55,973 nucleotides of DNA from Anaerolinea sp. (GTDB lineage: Bacteria > Chloroflexota > Anaerolineae > Anaerolineales > Villigracilaceae): assembly GCA_020049345.1 (NCBI GenBank), contig JAIFKY010000120.1, positions 1 to 55,973 of the forward strand. The letters are read 5' to 3'. The notes below the pieces were generated by a model. The model ran no database searches. It worked only from the letters and a program-made list of their open reading frames with translations, and had not been told where the DNA came from. The number at the start of each line of letters is the position of its first letter. The stretch's first letter is position 1. Shown one piece after another: positions 26,137 to 36,666 of the stretch. Made by a program: the position numbers and the translations under genes.

Positions 26137-27873
26137 ATGAATACATTCAACAACCTTCGCAAGTATCTATTCCAAGACCGGCCTGGTGAAGACCCAGGGC
26201 AGCGCGCCGAAATATTGGTGACGCTGGCGCTTGGAATACTGTCAACACTGCTTCCTGCTCTCGTTTACAAAAATCGTATTACCCTTATTGCATCTTTAAT
26301 CACCAATAGCGTCGCGCTCTTTACGTTATATCAAGCGCTTCGAGCGCGCTATAATTATTTGGTTCTTTTCCCTGTAATCACATCATTCTCAATTTGTGTT
26401 GTTACAATTTTCGAAGGATCAGGCACACACGACCTGCTCTGGATGGGTAATTTAGGACTTTTCCTCCTGGCCAATATACAAAGCAGAAAAAATATACGTA
26501 CTCCAATATTTTTGGCAATCCTGATGATCATCACATTTGCCGCGACGGGAGCGGCTGAAATAAACGGAATCCTTTCAAATCCATTCGCAACAGACGCGCA
26601 GTACATCTACCTCAATTCGTTCTTCTTTGCCACAATGATGGCTGCCATTATTGCAATCTTTAGCAGACACAACTCTCTTTTGAAAATTGCGCTTGAGAAT
26701 AAAAGCGAACAGATCAAAAGCAATTTAGAACTTCAGGAAATAAACAAAACGCTGGAAGACCGGGTAATTTCACGCACTCGTGAACTTAGTGAAGCCAACG
26801 AGCAAATGCGCCAACGCGCAACCCGCTTACAAATTATTTCTGAAATATCACAGCAAATATCTTCAAACGTAGACCAACAACTACAGGAATTACTAAATCG
26901 TATTACTCAAGTCGTTAGTGAAAAACTTGGTTTTTACCACATCGGCATCTTTCTACTCGACGAAAACCATGAATATGCGGTACTGCGTGCCGCCAACAGT
27001 GAAGGCGGACAAAGAATGCTTGAACGCCGCCACCAATTGAAAATTGGCGGGACAGGCATTGTTGGCTATGTCTCTCAAGGTGGTCGCCCGCGCATTGCAC
27101 TAGACGCCGGCTCAGACGCAGTTTTCTTTAATAACCCCGACCTGCCAAAAACGCGATCCGAAATGGCGCTACCCCTTAAATACGGGACGCAAACCATAGG
27201 TGTGTTGGATATTCAAAGCACAGTCCCCTTTGCGTTCAAAGATGAGGAAACAAATCTCTTAGGTCCACTCGCCAACCAAATCGCAATCGCCATCAATAAC
27301 GTATTGGTCAACGAACGCACCGGCTTCAAGGTTTCTTCACCCAAGGCAAACAAATATGGCGAACAGCCAGCCCGCCAGCAAAAACAAAGTGGGTATTCAT
27401 TCCAGGCTGATGGAACAATTTCAACTGCGATTCAAGCAACCAGCCCAATGCTGGATAAAGCGCTCGCAACCGGTGAAATAGTGATATTGAATCAATCTTC
27501 GAATGACAATTCCGCCGCCCTGGCAGTTCCTGTTAAATTCAGAGAGCAAGTGATTGGAATCATCCACATTGAAGCCGCCGAAGCAAACAGAAGATGGACA
27601 GAGGATGAAATAACAGTGGTGCAATCCATTTCAGACCGCGCCGCATTCGCGCTTGAAAACGCCCGTCTGTTTGAAGAAACAACCCGCCGCGCAGAACAGG
27701 AAGAAACCATCGCTCATGTGACATCACAAATTGGCGCCACCACCAACTTCAACCGCATCCTGCAAACAACCATTGAAGAACTTGGGCGCACGCTAGGCGC
27801 AACCCGCACCTTTATTCAACTGGAAACTTCCACCGAAGACGATGCAGACAGACATCAACTTGCGACGGATTAA
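26137..27873 (+). CDS. Receptor P5: multi-TM, coiled coil, GAF, degenerate GAF; no kinase
   Basis: Start refined to ATG 26137; GAF FYHIGIFLLDENHEYAVLRAANSEGGQRMLERRHQLKIGGTGIVGYV...NNPDLPKTRSEMALPL. Confidence 0.86.
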   Translation: MNTFNNLRKYLFQDRPGEDPGQRAEILVTLALGILSTLLPALVYKNRITLIASLITNSVALFTLYQALRARYNYLVLFPVITSFSICVVTIFEGSGTHDLLWMGNLGLFLLANIQSRKNIRTPIFLAILMIITFAATGAAEINGILSNPFATDAQYIYLNSFFFATMMAAIIAIFSRHNSLLKIALENKSEQIKSNLELQEINKTLEDRVISRTRELSEANEQMRQRATRLQIISEISQQISSNVDQQLQELLNRITQVVSEKLGFYHIGIFLLDENHEYAVLRAANSEGGQRMLERRHQLKIGGTGIVGYVSQGGRPRIALDAGSDAVFFNNPDLPKTRSEMALPLKYGTQTIGVLDIQSTVPFAFKDEETNLLGPLANQIAIAINNVLVNERTGFKVSSPKANKYGEQPARQQKQSGYSFQADGTISTAIQATSPMLDKALATGEIVILNQSSNDNSAALAVPVKFREQVIGIIHIEAAEANRRWTEDEITVVQSISDRAAFALENARLFEETTRRAEQEETIAHVTSQIGATTNFNRILQTTIEELGRTLGATRTFIQLETSTEDDADRHQLATD

Positions 27874-27885
27874 AAGGAATTTATT

Positions 27886-30246
27886 ATGAGTACCCCATCC
27901 ATCCGCACCGCGCCAAAGTCCAAAATATCAATACCCCAAGATCAAAGGGTGCGCTCCAATCGCAGATTAAATTTGGACATCAAATTACCTTTAATGGTTA
28001 TTTTTCTGCTTTCGCTTGCTTTTTTTGTATCCACCTTCCTAAGCATCCAGGCAACGCAAACAGCGCTGATCGACACCCTAAAAAGCGAACTGAGCGCCCA
28101 AACAGCATCAAAAGCCGAAGTCCTTCGCAGCCACCTGGTCTGGACAAGAGGCGTTGCAATAGATTTAGCCGCCACCGCTGAAACCATCAACTACGACGAA
28201 GATTCGATTCGCAAAATTATTTACAACACACTGACGCACAACGAGCAAATATTTGCTTCCACTATTGCTTACGAACCTTATCAATTTAAACCAGACCTTC
28301 TCTATTGGGCGCCTTATTACACGCGTGTGCCAAACAACGAACTGCTGAAATTCGTCCAATTAGGAAACCCAGAATACGACTATTTCAAATGGGATTGGTA
28401 CACCCTTCCCAAAGGAACCCTCAAACCAGTGTTATCACCGCCATATTTTGATTTTGGCGGCGGCAATATTTGGATGGTTACATGGAGCGCCCCATTTTTT
28501 GACGAAGTAGGCAATTTTAAAGGTGTTGCAACATCTGATATTGCTTTCTCACAAATTCAAGAGATTATAAATAAAATACAAGTTGGAAAAAAAGGCTACG
28601 CCTTCCTATTGGACTCTAAAGGAGTAATACTGGGCATTGGAGAAAACGCGGGGGGCTACTATGAAATCATGTCTGACTCCATGCTAACTGCCACATATTC
28701 GGTAAAAGCCAAAGGGTGGACAGAATTAATTACTGCAATGCTAAAAGGCGGCGAGGGCTTCACCGAAGCAATAGATCCACAGGGAAAATCCGTATTCGTA
28801 GCCTACATTCCCGTTGGGTTGAACACTGGCTGGTCGCTTGCATTGGCATTCCCGCAAGATGAACTTTTTCAAAAAGCATCCTCGCCACAAAACACGCTCA
28901 TATTTTATGCGGTTTTAATAGTGCTAATTTTCGGCGGCATCCTCTACCTGCTTACACGCTCCATCACCCAACCGCTCCGCCGTTTAACTTTATACGCCAG
29001 CCAACTATCTGCCGAAAAACTGCACCTGATTGGCGGAAAATTAAAAGAACCAATCCAAATACATACCGGGGATGAATTGGAAGATTTGGCTGAAGCCTTT
29101 AATAAAATGTCTGGAGACCTGGCTTACACGCTTGAAACGCTGGAAGAAAAAGTGGCGGACCGCGCCCGCAGTTTGGAACGCCGTTCCCTTGAACTTGAGA
29201 TCATAGCGGAAGTGGCGCGCGAAATCACCATTATCCATGACCTGAATACGCTTCTGAACGTATCTGCGAATTTAATTCGCGAACGGTTTAAATATTATCA
29301 TGTGGGTATTTTTCTTATTGATGAGCGCGGTGAGTTTGCCATTCTACGCGCCGCCAGCAGTGTTGCCGCCCACCAAATGCTTGAACAAAACTATAAATTA
29401 AAAGTAGGGCAGGAAGGACTGGTTGGCAATGTGACCAGAACAGGGCAGGCGCACATAGCACTGGATGTTGGCACAGATGCAATTCATTTTCAAAATCCGT
29501 TCCTGCCTGAAACACACTCTGAAATCGCGCTTCCATTACGCAGCCGCAGCATGACCATTGGCGCGTTGGATATCCAAGCAGACGTTCAATCAGCCTTTAG
29601 CGAACAGGATGTAAAAGTCTTTCAATTGCTTGCAGATCAATTGTCCGCTGCAATTGAAAACGCGCAGTTGGTACAACAAGTGGAAGGAACGTTTACCGAA
29701 CTCAACAATGCCTATCGCCTGCAAACTCAAAGCGTATGGCAGTCAACCATCAACCATTACAAGCGCCCATCATATGAATATGATGGCATACAGGTGCGAG
29801 ATGTGCCGCGCCAACTGCCAAAAGATCTGTTAAAACAATTGGAAAATGGCGACCCGATTATCATAAAAGAAAATGAGACGCAAAAAGATAATCGCGCAAA
29901 AACAACGCTCATGGTTCCAATAATGGTGCTTAATCAAGTCATTGGCGTAATTGGATTGGAGCAGGAATCTCCAGACTATACTTGGACAGATCAAGAGATT
30001 TCCATTGTGCAAGCCGCCGCAAATCGGGCGGGAATAACACTGGAAAACGCACGCCTGCTTGAAGAAAGCCAGCGGCGCGCAGTAAAAGAACGCGCGATTT
30101 TTGATGCAACTGCGCGCATTGGTTCTGCTTTAAACATTGGAAATATTCTGCAAGCAACAGCGGAAGAAATAGAACGCATTCTTGGCAATTCAGAAGTAAT
30201 TTTGCAAATTAATAACGATAATGCTACTTCAACAAATGAAAATTAA
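27886..30246 (+). CDS. Receptor P6: dCache-like sensor, HAMP, GAF, degenerate GAF; no kinase
   Basis: Extracellular region ending GKKGYAFLLDSKGVILGIG; HAMP-like SITQPLRRLTLYASQLS...GDELEDLAEAFNKMSGDL; GAF KYYHVGIFLIDERGEFAILRAASS. Confidence 0.86.
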   Translation: MSTPSIRTAPKSKISIPQDQRVRSNRRLNLDIKLPLMVIFLLSLAFFVSTFLSIQATQTALIDTLKSELSAQTASKAEVLRSHLVWTRGVAIDLAATAETINYDEDSIRKIIYNTLTHNEQIFASTIAYEPYQFKPDLLYWAPYYTRVPNNELLKFVQLGNPEYDYFKWDWYTLPKGTLKPVLSPPYFDFGGGNIWMVTWSAPFFDEVGNFKGVATSDIAFSQIQEIINKIQVGKKGYAFLLDSKGVILGIGENAGGYYEIMSDSMLTATYSVKAKGWTELITAMLKGGEGFTEAIDPQGKSVFVAYIPVGLNTGWSLALAFPQDELFQKASSPQNTLIFYAVLIVLIFGGILYLLTRSITQPLRRLTLYASQLSAEKLHLIGGKLKEPIQIHTGDELEDLAEAFNKMSGDLAYTLETLEEKVADRARSLERRSLELEIIAEVAREITIIHDLNTLLNVSANLIRERFKYYHVGIFLIDERGEFAILRAASSVAAHQMLEQNYKLKVGQEGLVGNVTRTGQAHIALDVGTDAIHFQNPFLPETHSEIALPLRSRSMTIGALDIQADVQSAFSEQDVKVFQLLADQLSAAIENAQLVQQVEGTFTELNNAYRLQTQSVWQSTINHYKRPSYEYDGIQVRDVPRQLPKDLLKQLENGDPIIIKENETQKDNRAKTTLMVPIMVLNQVIGVIGLEQESPDYTWTDQEISIVQAAANRAGITLENARLLEESQRRAVKERAIFDATARIGSALNIGNILQATAEEIERILGNSEVILQINNDNATSTNEN

Positions 30247-30312
30247 AGATGTCATACAATACTACCAACCTTTACATATCCCTTCAATCTTTATCACCCG
30301 GATTATTGTAAG

Positions 30313-32016
30313 ATGAATCAATCACCTGACAACATAGAGTTTTCATACACAAACTGGCGCGCTGGCTTCCTGCGAATTACTTTAATTGGAGCAAGTATAT
30401 TTGGGTTAATCGCAGTCATTCCCGGAGTTCTTGGCGCGTCTAGTCCCGTTTATGCAGGACTTTACATTGGTTTCTATTTAGTACTATTATCATTAACAAT
30501 ATTGCGTGTTCCATCCTCGGTAAAATCTGGCGCAGTTGTGATTCTGGTATTCTGTCTGGGCATTGTGGGTTTGACTGAATCTGGAATTCGAGGCGACGCG
30601 CCCGTTTTCATGCTAGGCGCCATAACCATGGCTTCACTTTTATTTTCATGGAAAACCGGATGGGTGGTTACTGGTTTTACAATGCTGTTTTTTCTCGTAT
30701 TTGGCTGGTTGATTATCAGTGGAACAATCTCAATTACCAGCGCAGATGTAACGCCTGGAAATACAGAAACATGGGCCAGCGGAAGCACATCGGTACTTCT
30801 TCTCGCCGCCTTAATTGTGAACGGTATCCGCCTGACGCAAAATGAGTTTGGCAAGGCGCAAAGCCGCGCTCAAATCGTTTTGAATGAAGTTCAGGATGAA
30901 AAATTTACATTAGAACAGCGAGTGGAAAAAAGGACTCAAGACTTAGCCAACGCAAACAAAACAAACGAACATCGCGCTCAAATGTTTCAAGCCATAGCGC
31001 AAGTTACCCGCGCCATCATATCCACACAAAATCTACAAGACCTGCTGCCGCAAATCACACAGGCAATTAGTCAACATTTTAATTTTTATCACGTTGGTAT
31101 TTTTTTGATTAGTGCAAATAAAGATTACGCCACCTTGAGCGCCGCAAACAGTGAAGGCGGACAAAAGATGCTGGAACGCAACCACAAATTACGAGTGGGG
31201 CAAGTGGGCATTGTCGGTTATGTTGCTGGAACATCAAAACCCCGTATTGCGCTGGACACCGGAGCAGACGCCATTTACTTCAACAATCCTGACCTGCCGG
31301 AAACCCGATCAGAAATGGCGCTCCCGCTTATTCAAGTAAATGGTGAAATTATTGGAGTTCTAGACATACAAAGCATCGAACCAAATGCATTCAACCGAGA
31401 AGACATTGAAATCCTCATCACATTGGCAGATCAAGTTTCTGTGGCAATTGCCAACGCCCGCCTTTATGAAGAAACACAAAAAACCTTGATCGAAGCGGAA
31501 ATGCTCTATCGGCGCGATTTGCAAACCGGTTGGAAGAAATATACCCGCTCTCAAAAAATTGCTGGCGTGCGGCGATCTGGAATGACCACAAATCTTTATA
31601 CAAAATCAATAAAACTGCCCGGCGCAGCAGAAGTGATAAGTTCCGGTTCTGCATACTTCAGTAACGACGAAAATTCTCAAACAACAATACCAGTAAAATT
31701 GCGCGGCGAAATCGTTGGAATGTTAAACGTCAAAACAGATGAAGAACACAAGTGGACTGGTGATGAAATGGATATTATCACCGCCATCGTGGAACGCGCA
31801 GCGCTCTCCATTGAAAGTGCGCGCCTATTGGCAGAAAGCCGCAAGAATGCCGAAAAGGAACGCATTGTCAGTGAAATATCTGCAAAAATCAGCGCATATA
31901 CCAACCGCGACAACATCCTGCAAGCCGCGGTAACTGAAATCGGGCGCGCCTTACCCGGCGCAGAAGTTATATTACAGATGCAAAACAATAATAAAAATAA
32001 CGCGGATACAAGGTAA
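30313..32016 (+). CDS. Receptor P7: multi-TM, coiled coil, GAF, degenerate GAF; no kinase
   Basis: FNFYHVGIFLISANKDYATLSAANSEGGQKMLERNHKLRVGQVGIVGYV; C-terminal ERIVSEISAKISAYTNRDNILQAAVTEIGRALPGAEVILQM. Confidence 0.86.
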   Translation: MNQSPDNIEFSYTNWRAGFLRITLIGASIFGLIAVIPGVLGASSPVYAGLYIGFYLVLLSLTILRVPSSVKSGAVVILVFCLGIVGLTESGIRGDAPVFMLGAITMASLLFSWKTGWVVTGFTMLFFLVFGWLIISGTISITSADVTPGNTETWASGSTSVLLLAALIVNGIRLTQNEFGKAQSRAQIVLNEVQDEKFTLEQRVEKRTQDLANANKTNEHRAQMFQAIAQVTRAIISTQNLQDLLPQITQAISQHFNFYHVGIFLISANKDYATLSAANSEGGQKMLERNHKLRVGQVGIVGYVAGTSKPRIALDTGADAIYFNNPDLPETRSEMALPLIQVNGEIIGVLDIQSIEPNAFNREDIEILITLADQVSVAIANARLYEETQKTLIEAEMLYRRDLQTGWKKYTRSQKIAGVRRSGMTTNLYTKSIKLPGAAEVISSGSAYFSNDENSQTTIPVKLRGEIVGMLNVKTDEEHKWTGDEMDIITAIVERAALSIESARLLAESRKNAEKERIVSEISAKISAYTNRDNILQAAVTEIGRALPGAEVILQMQNNNKNNADTR

Positions 32017-32030
32017 AAGAGAACAACACA

Positions 32031-33749
32031 ATGAAGACATTCCTTGATTTTTTCAGCCCGTCTGTCTTTCCAGATGACGAAGAGAAAACACGCTCTGCGT
32101 ATTATCTTAACGCGATTACGCTTATAAGTATCTTTGTTATTACCTTGCTCCTAGTCCTCCGCTTGGTTTCAGGCACAAATCTTGTATCGACGCCCAACCT
32201 TATCTTTTCAGGAATAATATTCATTTTAATAATTGTTTTTTTTCTGGGAAAAAATGGGCGCATTCTAAGTGCGGGTTATTTAAATATAGCAACGTTGTGG
32301 GTTGCGACCACATTGCTGGCAATTGGAGGAAATGGAACAGCGGGAAATCAGGCAGCAAGATACATTGTTGTCATTGCCTTCGCAGGTTTAATTCTTGGCT
32401 ACCGAGCCGCGTTATGGATTGCATCAATCTCCATTTTTAGCATCTTTGGCACCGTCTATGCCGAATCAATTGGAATCGTACACCAACAGATCGAATCATC
32501 TTTTATCAAGGCAATACAAGCATCAATCCCATTGATTTTAAGTGCTGTATTCATTTACTTGAGTATAAACAGCCTGCAAGCAGCTCTTAAAAAAGTAAAA
32601 ATGGAAGCGCAGGAAGTAGAAAAAAACAACAAAGAGTTGAAGGAACTTCACGAATCGCTTGAAGATATGGTCAAAGAGAGAACCGACAACCTACTGAAAG
32701 CCAATATTGAAAACCAGCGGCGTGCTGCCCAATTCCTAACCGTTGCTCAAATTGCCCAAACCATCGCATCGGAACGCGATCTTAATACTTTATTGTCCAT
32801 CATCACAGATGTCATCAGCGCTCAATTCAACTATTACCATATTGGCATCTACCTGAATGATGACATACAAGAATATACAATCTTAAGCGCCGCCAACAGC
32901 GAAGATGGAAAACATATGATGCAACACGGGCACAAATTGCCTATTGGACAAACAAGCGTTGTAGGATATGTTGCCATGATAGGAAAAGCCCGCAGCACAG
33001 CAGAAGCCGACGATCTGTCATTAAATGACCTCAATCTTCCCGAAACCAAGTCTGAACTTGCATTACCACTTAAGGTTGGAACACAAACCATCGGTGTAAT
33101 TGACATGCAAAGCAAGGAAGAAAATGCTTTTGACCAGACGGATACTGAAGTGTTAACTGCACTCGCAAATCAAGTCACAATCGCCATTCAAAATACACGG
33201 TTATTTGCCGAAACACAAACGGCGCTTGCCGAAAGCCAACTACTCTACGGAACAGTAGTAAAACAGGCCTGGCAGACTAATATACAAACCAACCCACAGG
33301 TCGGATATCGTTACGCGGGCATAAAATCAACTCAACTGGAAAAGGAAATCTCCACGCCTGAAATTCGCGCCGCAATGGAAAATAACGATCTTGCCGTCAC
33401 CCATCCCAGCAGAAGAAAAAGCGAAAACGCGCTGGCGATTCCAATAAAAATGCGCGAGTCAACAATTGGCGTTCTTAATATTAATTTTCCAATAGACGTG
33501 GAATTGGAGGAAGACGAGATAGATATTGCCCGCGCAGCCTCACAGCAAATAGCAATCGCGCTTGAAAACGCATCACTACTCGAGGAGTCGCAACGACGCG
33601 CTAAACGCGAACAAACCATCAGTGAAATATCAACAAAAATAAGTTCGAAAACAGAAATTGAAGCGATCCTAAAAACTGTCATTCGAGAATTGGGAGTTCA
33701 AATTGGCGGCGCCCAGATTACAGTAGAGATGGGGAGCGAGAATGAATAG
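32031..33749 (+). CDS. Receptor P8: multi-TM, coiled coil, divergent GAF, degenerate GAF; no kinase
   Basis: FNYYHIGIYLNDDIQEYTILSAANSEDGKHMMQHGHKLPIGQTSVVGYV; C-terminal REQTISEISTKISSKTEIEAILKTVIRELGVQIGGAQITVEM. Confidence 0.85.
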   Translation: MKTFLDFFSPSVFPDDEEKTRSAYYLNAITLISIFVITLLLVLRLVSGTNLVSTPNLIFSGIIFILIIVFFLGKNGRILSAGYLNIATLWVATTLLAIGGNGTAGNQAARYIVVIAFAGLILGYRAALWIASISIFSIFGTVYAESIGIVHQQIESSFIKAIQASIPLILSAVFIYLSINSLQAALKKVKMEAQEVEKNNKELKELHESLEDMVKERTDNLLKANIENQRRAAQFLTVAQIAQTIASERDLNTLLSIITDVISAQFNYYHIGIYLNDDIQEYTILSAANSEDGKHMMQHGHKLPIGQTSVVGYVAMIGKARSTAEADDLSLNDLNLPETKSELALPLKVGTQTIGVIDMQSKEENAFDQTDTEVLTALANQVTIAIQNTRLFAETQTALAESQLLYGTVVKQAWQTNIQTNPQVGYRYAGIKSTQLEKEISTPEIRAAMENNDLAVTHPSRRKSENALAIPIKMRESTIGVLNINFPIDVELEEDEIDIARAASQQIAIALENASLLEESQRRAKREQTISEISTKISSKTEIEAILKTVIRELGVQIGGAQITVEMGSENE

Positions 33750-36666
33750 ATCGTCAATCCCAAGTGAACGGCACATCCGCAATTCGTATGCCGCAATCAT
33801 CATTTTAATGCTCTCACTTATACCCACAACAGCATTGTTTGGCTATATTGGCTTTGCCAATAGTCAATGGCAGTCGCAGGTTATTACCGGTATATTACTG
33901 GTTGTGTTTTTCATAGACTTTAGTTTAATCTCGCTAATTCGACGCGGAAACTCAAACCTGGCGATGATGATCTTAATGACCAATTTCATTATCGTAGTTC
34001 TTGCAACAACACTGTTTGTAAAAGGACTTGGTTTGGTTATTGCCATTGCAACAATCTTGATCGTTATTTCCGTCAGCAATCTGGCAATGCCGACAAGATA
34101 CGCAATATATGGCGCAGTGATTGCAACATTGGCGGGTTTTGGGTTATTCCTTTTAGATACAACCTATTCTGGAAATCGTCTTACGGCGCCTCAAATCGAA
34201 CTTTACTCGCCATATATTGCCGCATTCCTGGGGTTGGGTTTTATTATTTTAGGGATACGTGAATTCAACAGGTTCAGTTTGCAAGTAAAAGTTGCCTTGG
34301 GCACCCTTGTCACAGGCGGCATAACAGTAGGCGTACTTATAGTATTTGGTCTTAATCGCGCCGGTTTAATTACTACTTATTTATTAGATCAATACAAAAA
34401 CTCAAGCAGTGAAAATATAGAACAACAAATTACAACCAGCGCAGGCAACACAGCCGAACAGACAAACGAATTATTTTCTTTATTGGTCAATGATATTAAT
34501 ATTATGTCCAGTTACAGAGCAAGCCTTGAAGCGCAAAAAGAAACTCTGGGACAAGGCGCATACTGGGATGCAAGCACCAGACTTATGCGGTTACCTGGCA
34601 GTCAATATGGCAATTCAACCTCAGATCCCGCATCCATTTATATTCCCTTCACGGTCAGCATAGACCAAACCGTTCTTGCGGACTTAAACACAACCGCATA
34701 CTTCGACTTCTATGCTTTAAACTATCTCAAAAACCACCCAGATATTGAAGCTGTTTATTTTATTAGCAAAACAGGCGCCACCACCTATTATCCAAACATA
34801 GACCTTGCCAATAACATTCCCTCAGGTTTTGATCCACGCACACAGCCATTCTACACAATATCTGATCCTGCCAACGGAGCAAAACATGAGCCAAGTTGGG
34901 TTAGAGCATACCAAGACCCAGCCGGACAGGGATTAATCGTTACGCTTTCAGCGCCTGTATATTCAAACAACAACTTCTTAGGTGTAATCGGTATTGACAT
35001 TCAACTCCAAAACTTTTTTAAGGCTGGAAATATAAAAATTGGAGAAACCGGATACACATTTTTAGTGGACGGTGTAGGACACATCCTTGCCATGCCCCCA
35101 CAAGGGTATACGCTCTTCGGATTACAACCAGAGGAAGTCTCTATTAATGGCTCACCTGAACAATCAATAGTTGGAAAAGGTTCGCCGGAACTTCAAAATG
35201 CAGTTGCAAAAATGATGATCTTTAGTCACGCCAGCGTTGAAGTTGTTTCAATAAACAATGAAAACGTATATTTTGCCTTTGCGCCGATCTCCACCCCGGG
35301 TTATCGGCTGGGTATCGTAGTCCCCGAAAAGGAATTTACCACTGATGTAGTTACAGCTGAAAACAAAGCGCAAAACCAGATCCAAAACTCGCTGCGCGGA
35401 ATGACCATCATTCTCATCTTCCTCTTTATTGGAGCAGTCGTCATCAGCCTGTTTGTTGGGCAGATCATCACCCGCCCCCTGCTTCGCCTGACACAAACCG
35501 TTGAAACAATCAGCGAAGGCAATCTTACCGTTCGCGCAAACATTAGCGGAGAAGATGAAACGGGCACACTCGCCAAAGCATTTAATACCATGACAGATAG
35601 GTTAAACGAAAACCTGGCTCAACTTGAAGAACGCGTAACTGAACGCACCCAGGAACTGGAAAAAGCGAATGAAAGAAACGTCCGCCGCGCAAATCAATTT
35701 GAAACCGTTGCGCGCGTAGCGCACACCATCAGGTCCACTCAAACACTGGAAAGCCTCCTGCCATTAATCACAGTAGCCATTTCAGAACAATTCGGCTTTT
35801 ACCATGTAGGCATCTTTCTATTGGACACACGCCACGAATATGCAGTATTGACAGCGTCAAACAGCGAAGGTGGACAGAAAATGTTAAAACGGAACCACCG
35901 GCTACTCGTCGGAGGAACTGGCATTGTAGGCTTTGTAACCAAAAGCGGACAACCCCGCGTCGCGCTTAACGTTGGAGAGGATTCTGTTTACTTCAACAAT
36001 TCCGACCTCCCGGAAACCCGCTCTGAAATTGCGCTCCCCCTTCGCATTGGCTCAGAAACATTTGGCGCATTGGATGTGCAAAGCAAACAAACAAACGCAT
36101 TCGCCCAGGAAGACATAAGCATCCTCTCCACCCTGGCAGATCAGGTAGCAGTAGCCATTCAAAATGCGCGATCATATCAACAAACACAGGACGCCCTTGC
36201 CCAGGCTGAAGCCGCATCTGTTCAATTAAGTGGGCAACAGTGGAAACAATTCCTTACACATCAGCATGTACAAGGGTTTTCCTTTGATGGCGTAGAGACA
36301 ACGAACCTTACAACGTCAGATAAACAACGCCCGCACAGCCTTGCAATTCCGCTCACATTGCGCGGAACAAAGATCGGCGCAATCAAACTCAGCGCAGAAA
36401 ACCCAGATCGAATGTGGACTGATGACGAAATTACCATGGTTCAGGCAGCAGCCGAAAGAACATCACTTGCCCTTGAAAGCGCCCGCCTGCTTGAAGAAGC
36501 GCAAAAACGTGCCGCCAAAGAACGCGTTATCGGAGAAATATCAGCCAAAATTGGCAGTTCAAGCAGCCTTGAAAACATATTGCAAACGGCAATTAAAGAA
36601 CTGTCCAACACCCTGCCTGGAACAGACATTGCCATTCAATTCAAGAAAAATCAGGAGACTGAATGA
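33742..36666 (+). CDS. Receptor P9: multi-TM plus dCache-like sensor, HAMP, GAF, degenerate GAF; no kinase
   Basis: Multi-TM N-terminus followed by a second TM-extracellular-TM unit (GETGYTFLVDGVGHILAMP), HAMP ITRPLLRLTQTVETISEGNLTVRANISGEDETGTLAKAFNTMTDRL, GAF FGFYHVGIFLLDTRHEYAVLTASNSEGGQKML. Confidence 0.87.
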   Translation: MNRSSIPSERHIRNSYAAIIILMLSLIPTTALFGYIGFANSQWQSQVITGILLVVFFIDFSLISLIRRGNSNLAMMILMTNFIIVVLATTLFVKGLGLVIAIATILIVISVSNLAMPTRYAIYGAVIATLAGFGLFLLDTTYSGNRLTAPQIELYSPYIAAFLGLGFIILGIREFNRFSLQVKVALGTLVTGGITVGVLIVFGLNRAGLITTYLLDQYKNSSSENIEQQITTSAGNTAEQTNELFSLLVNDINIMSSYRASLEAQKETLGQGAYWDASTRLMRLPGSQYGNSTSDPASIYIPFTVSIDQTVLADLNTTAYFDFYALNYLKNHPDIEAVYFISKTGATTYYPNIDLANNIPSGFDPRTQPFYTISDPANGAKHEPSWVRAYQDPAGQGLIVTLSAPVYSNNNFLGVIGIDIQLQNFFKAGNIKIGETGYTFLVDGVGHILAMPPQGYTLFGLQPEEVSINGSPEQSIVGKGSPELQNAVAKMMIFSHASVEVVSINNENVYFAFAPISTPGYRLGIVVPEKEFTTDVVTAENKAQNQIQNSLRGMTIILIFLFIGAVVISLFVGQIITRPLLRLTQTVETISEGNLTVRANISGEDETGTLAKAFNTMTDRLNENLAQLEERVTERTQELEKANERNVRRANQFETVARVAHTIRSTQTLESLLPLITVAISEQFGFYHVGIFLLDTRHEYAVLTASNSEGGQKMLKRNHRLLVGGTGIVGFVTKSGQPRVALNVGEDSVYFNNSDLPETRSEIALPLRIGSETFGALDVQSKQTNAFAQEDISILSTLADQVAVAIQNARSYQQTQDALAQAEAASVQLSGQQWKQFLTHQHVQGFSFDGVETTNLTTSDKQRPHSLAIPLTLRGTKIGAIKLSAENPDRMWTDDEITMVQAAAERTSLALESARLLEEAQKRAAKERVIGEISAKIGSSSSLENILQTAIKELSNTLPGTDIAIQFKKNQETE

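Noticed and set aside
34740-35030. P9 dCache domain as an amino-acid sensor, which would fit the threonine synthase link
   Set aside because: The segment reads DPRTQPFY where the usual amino-acid motif would have R-x-W-Y; the key Arg and Trp are replaced by Gln and Phe, so the motif is not supported.
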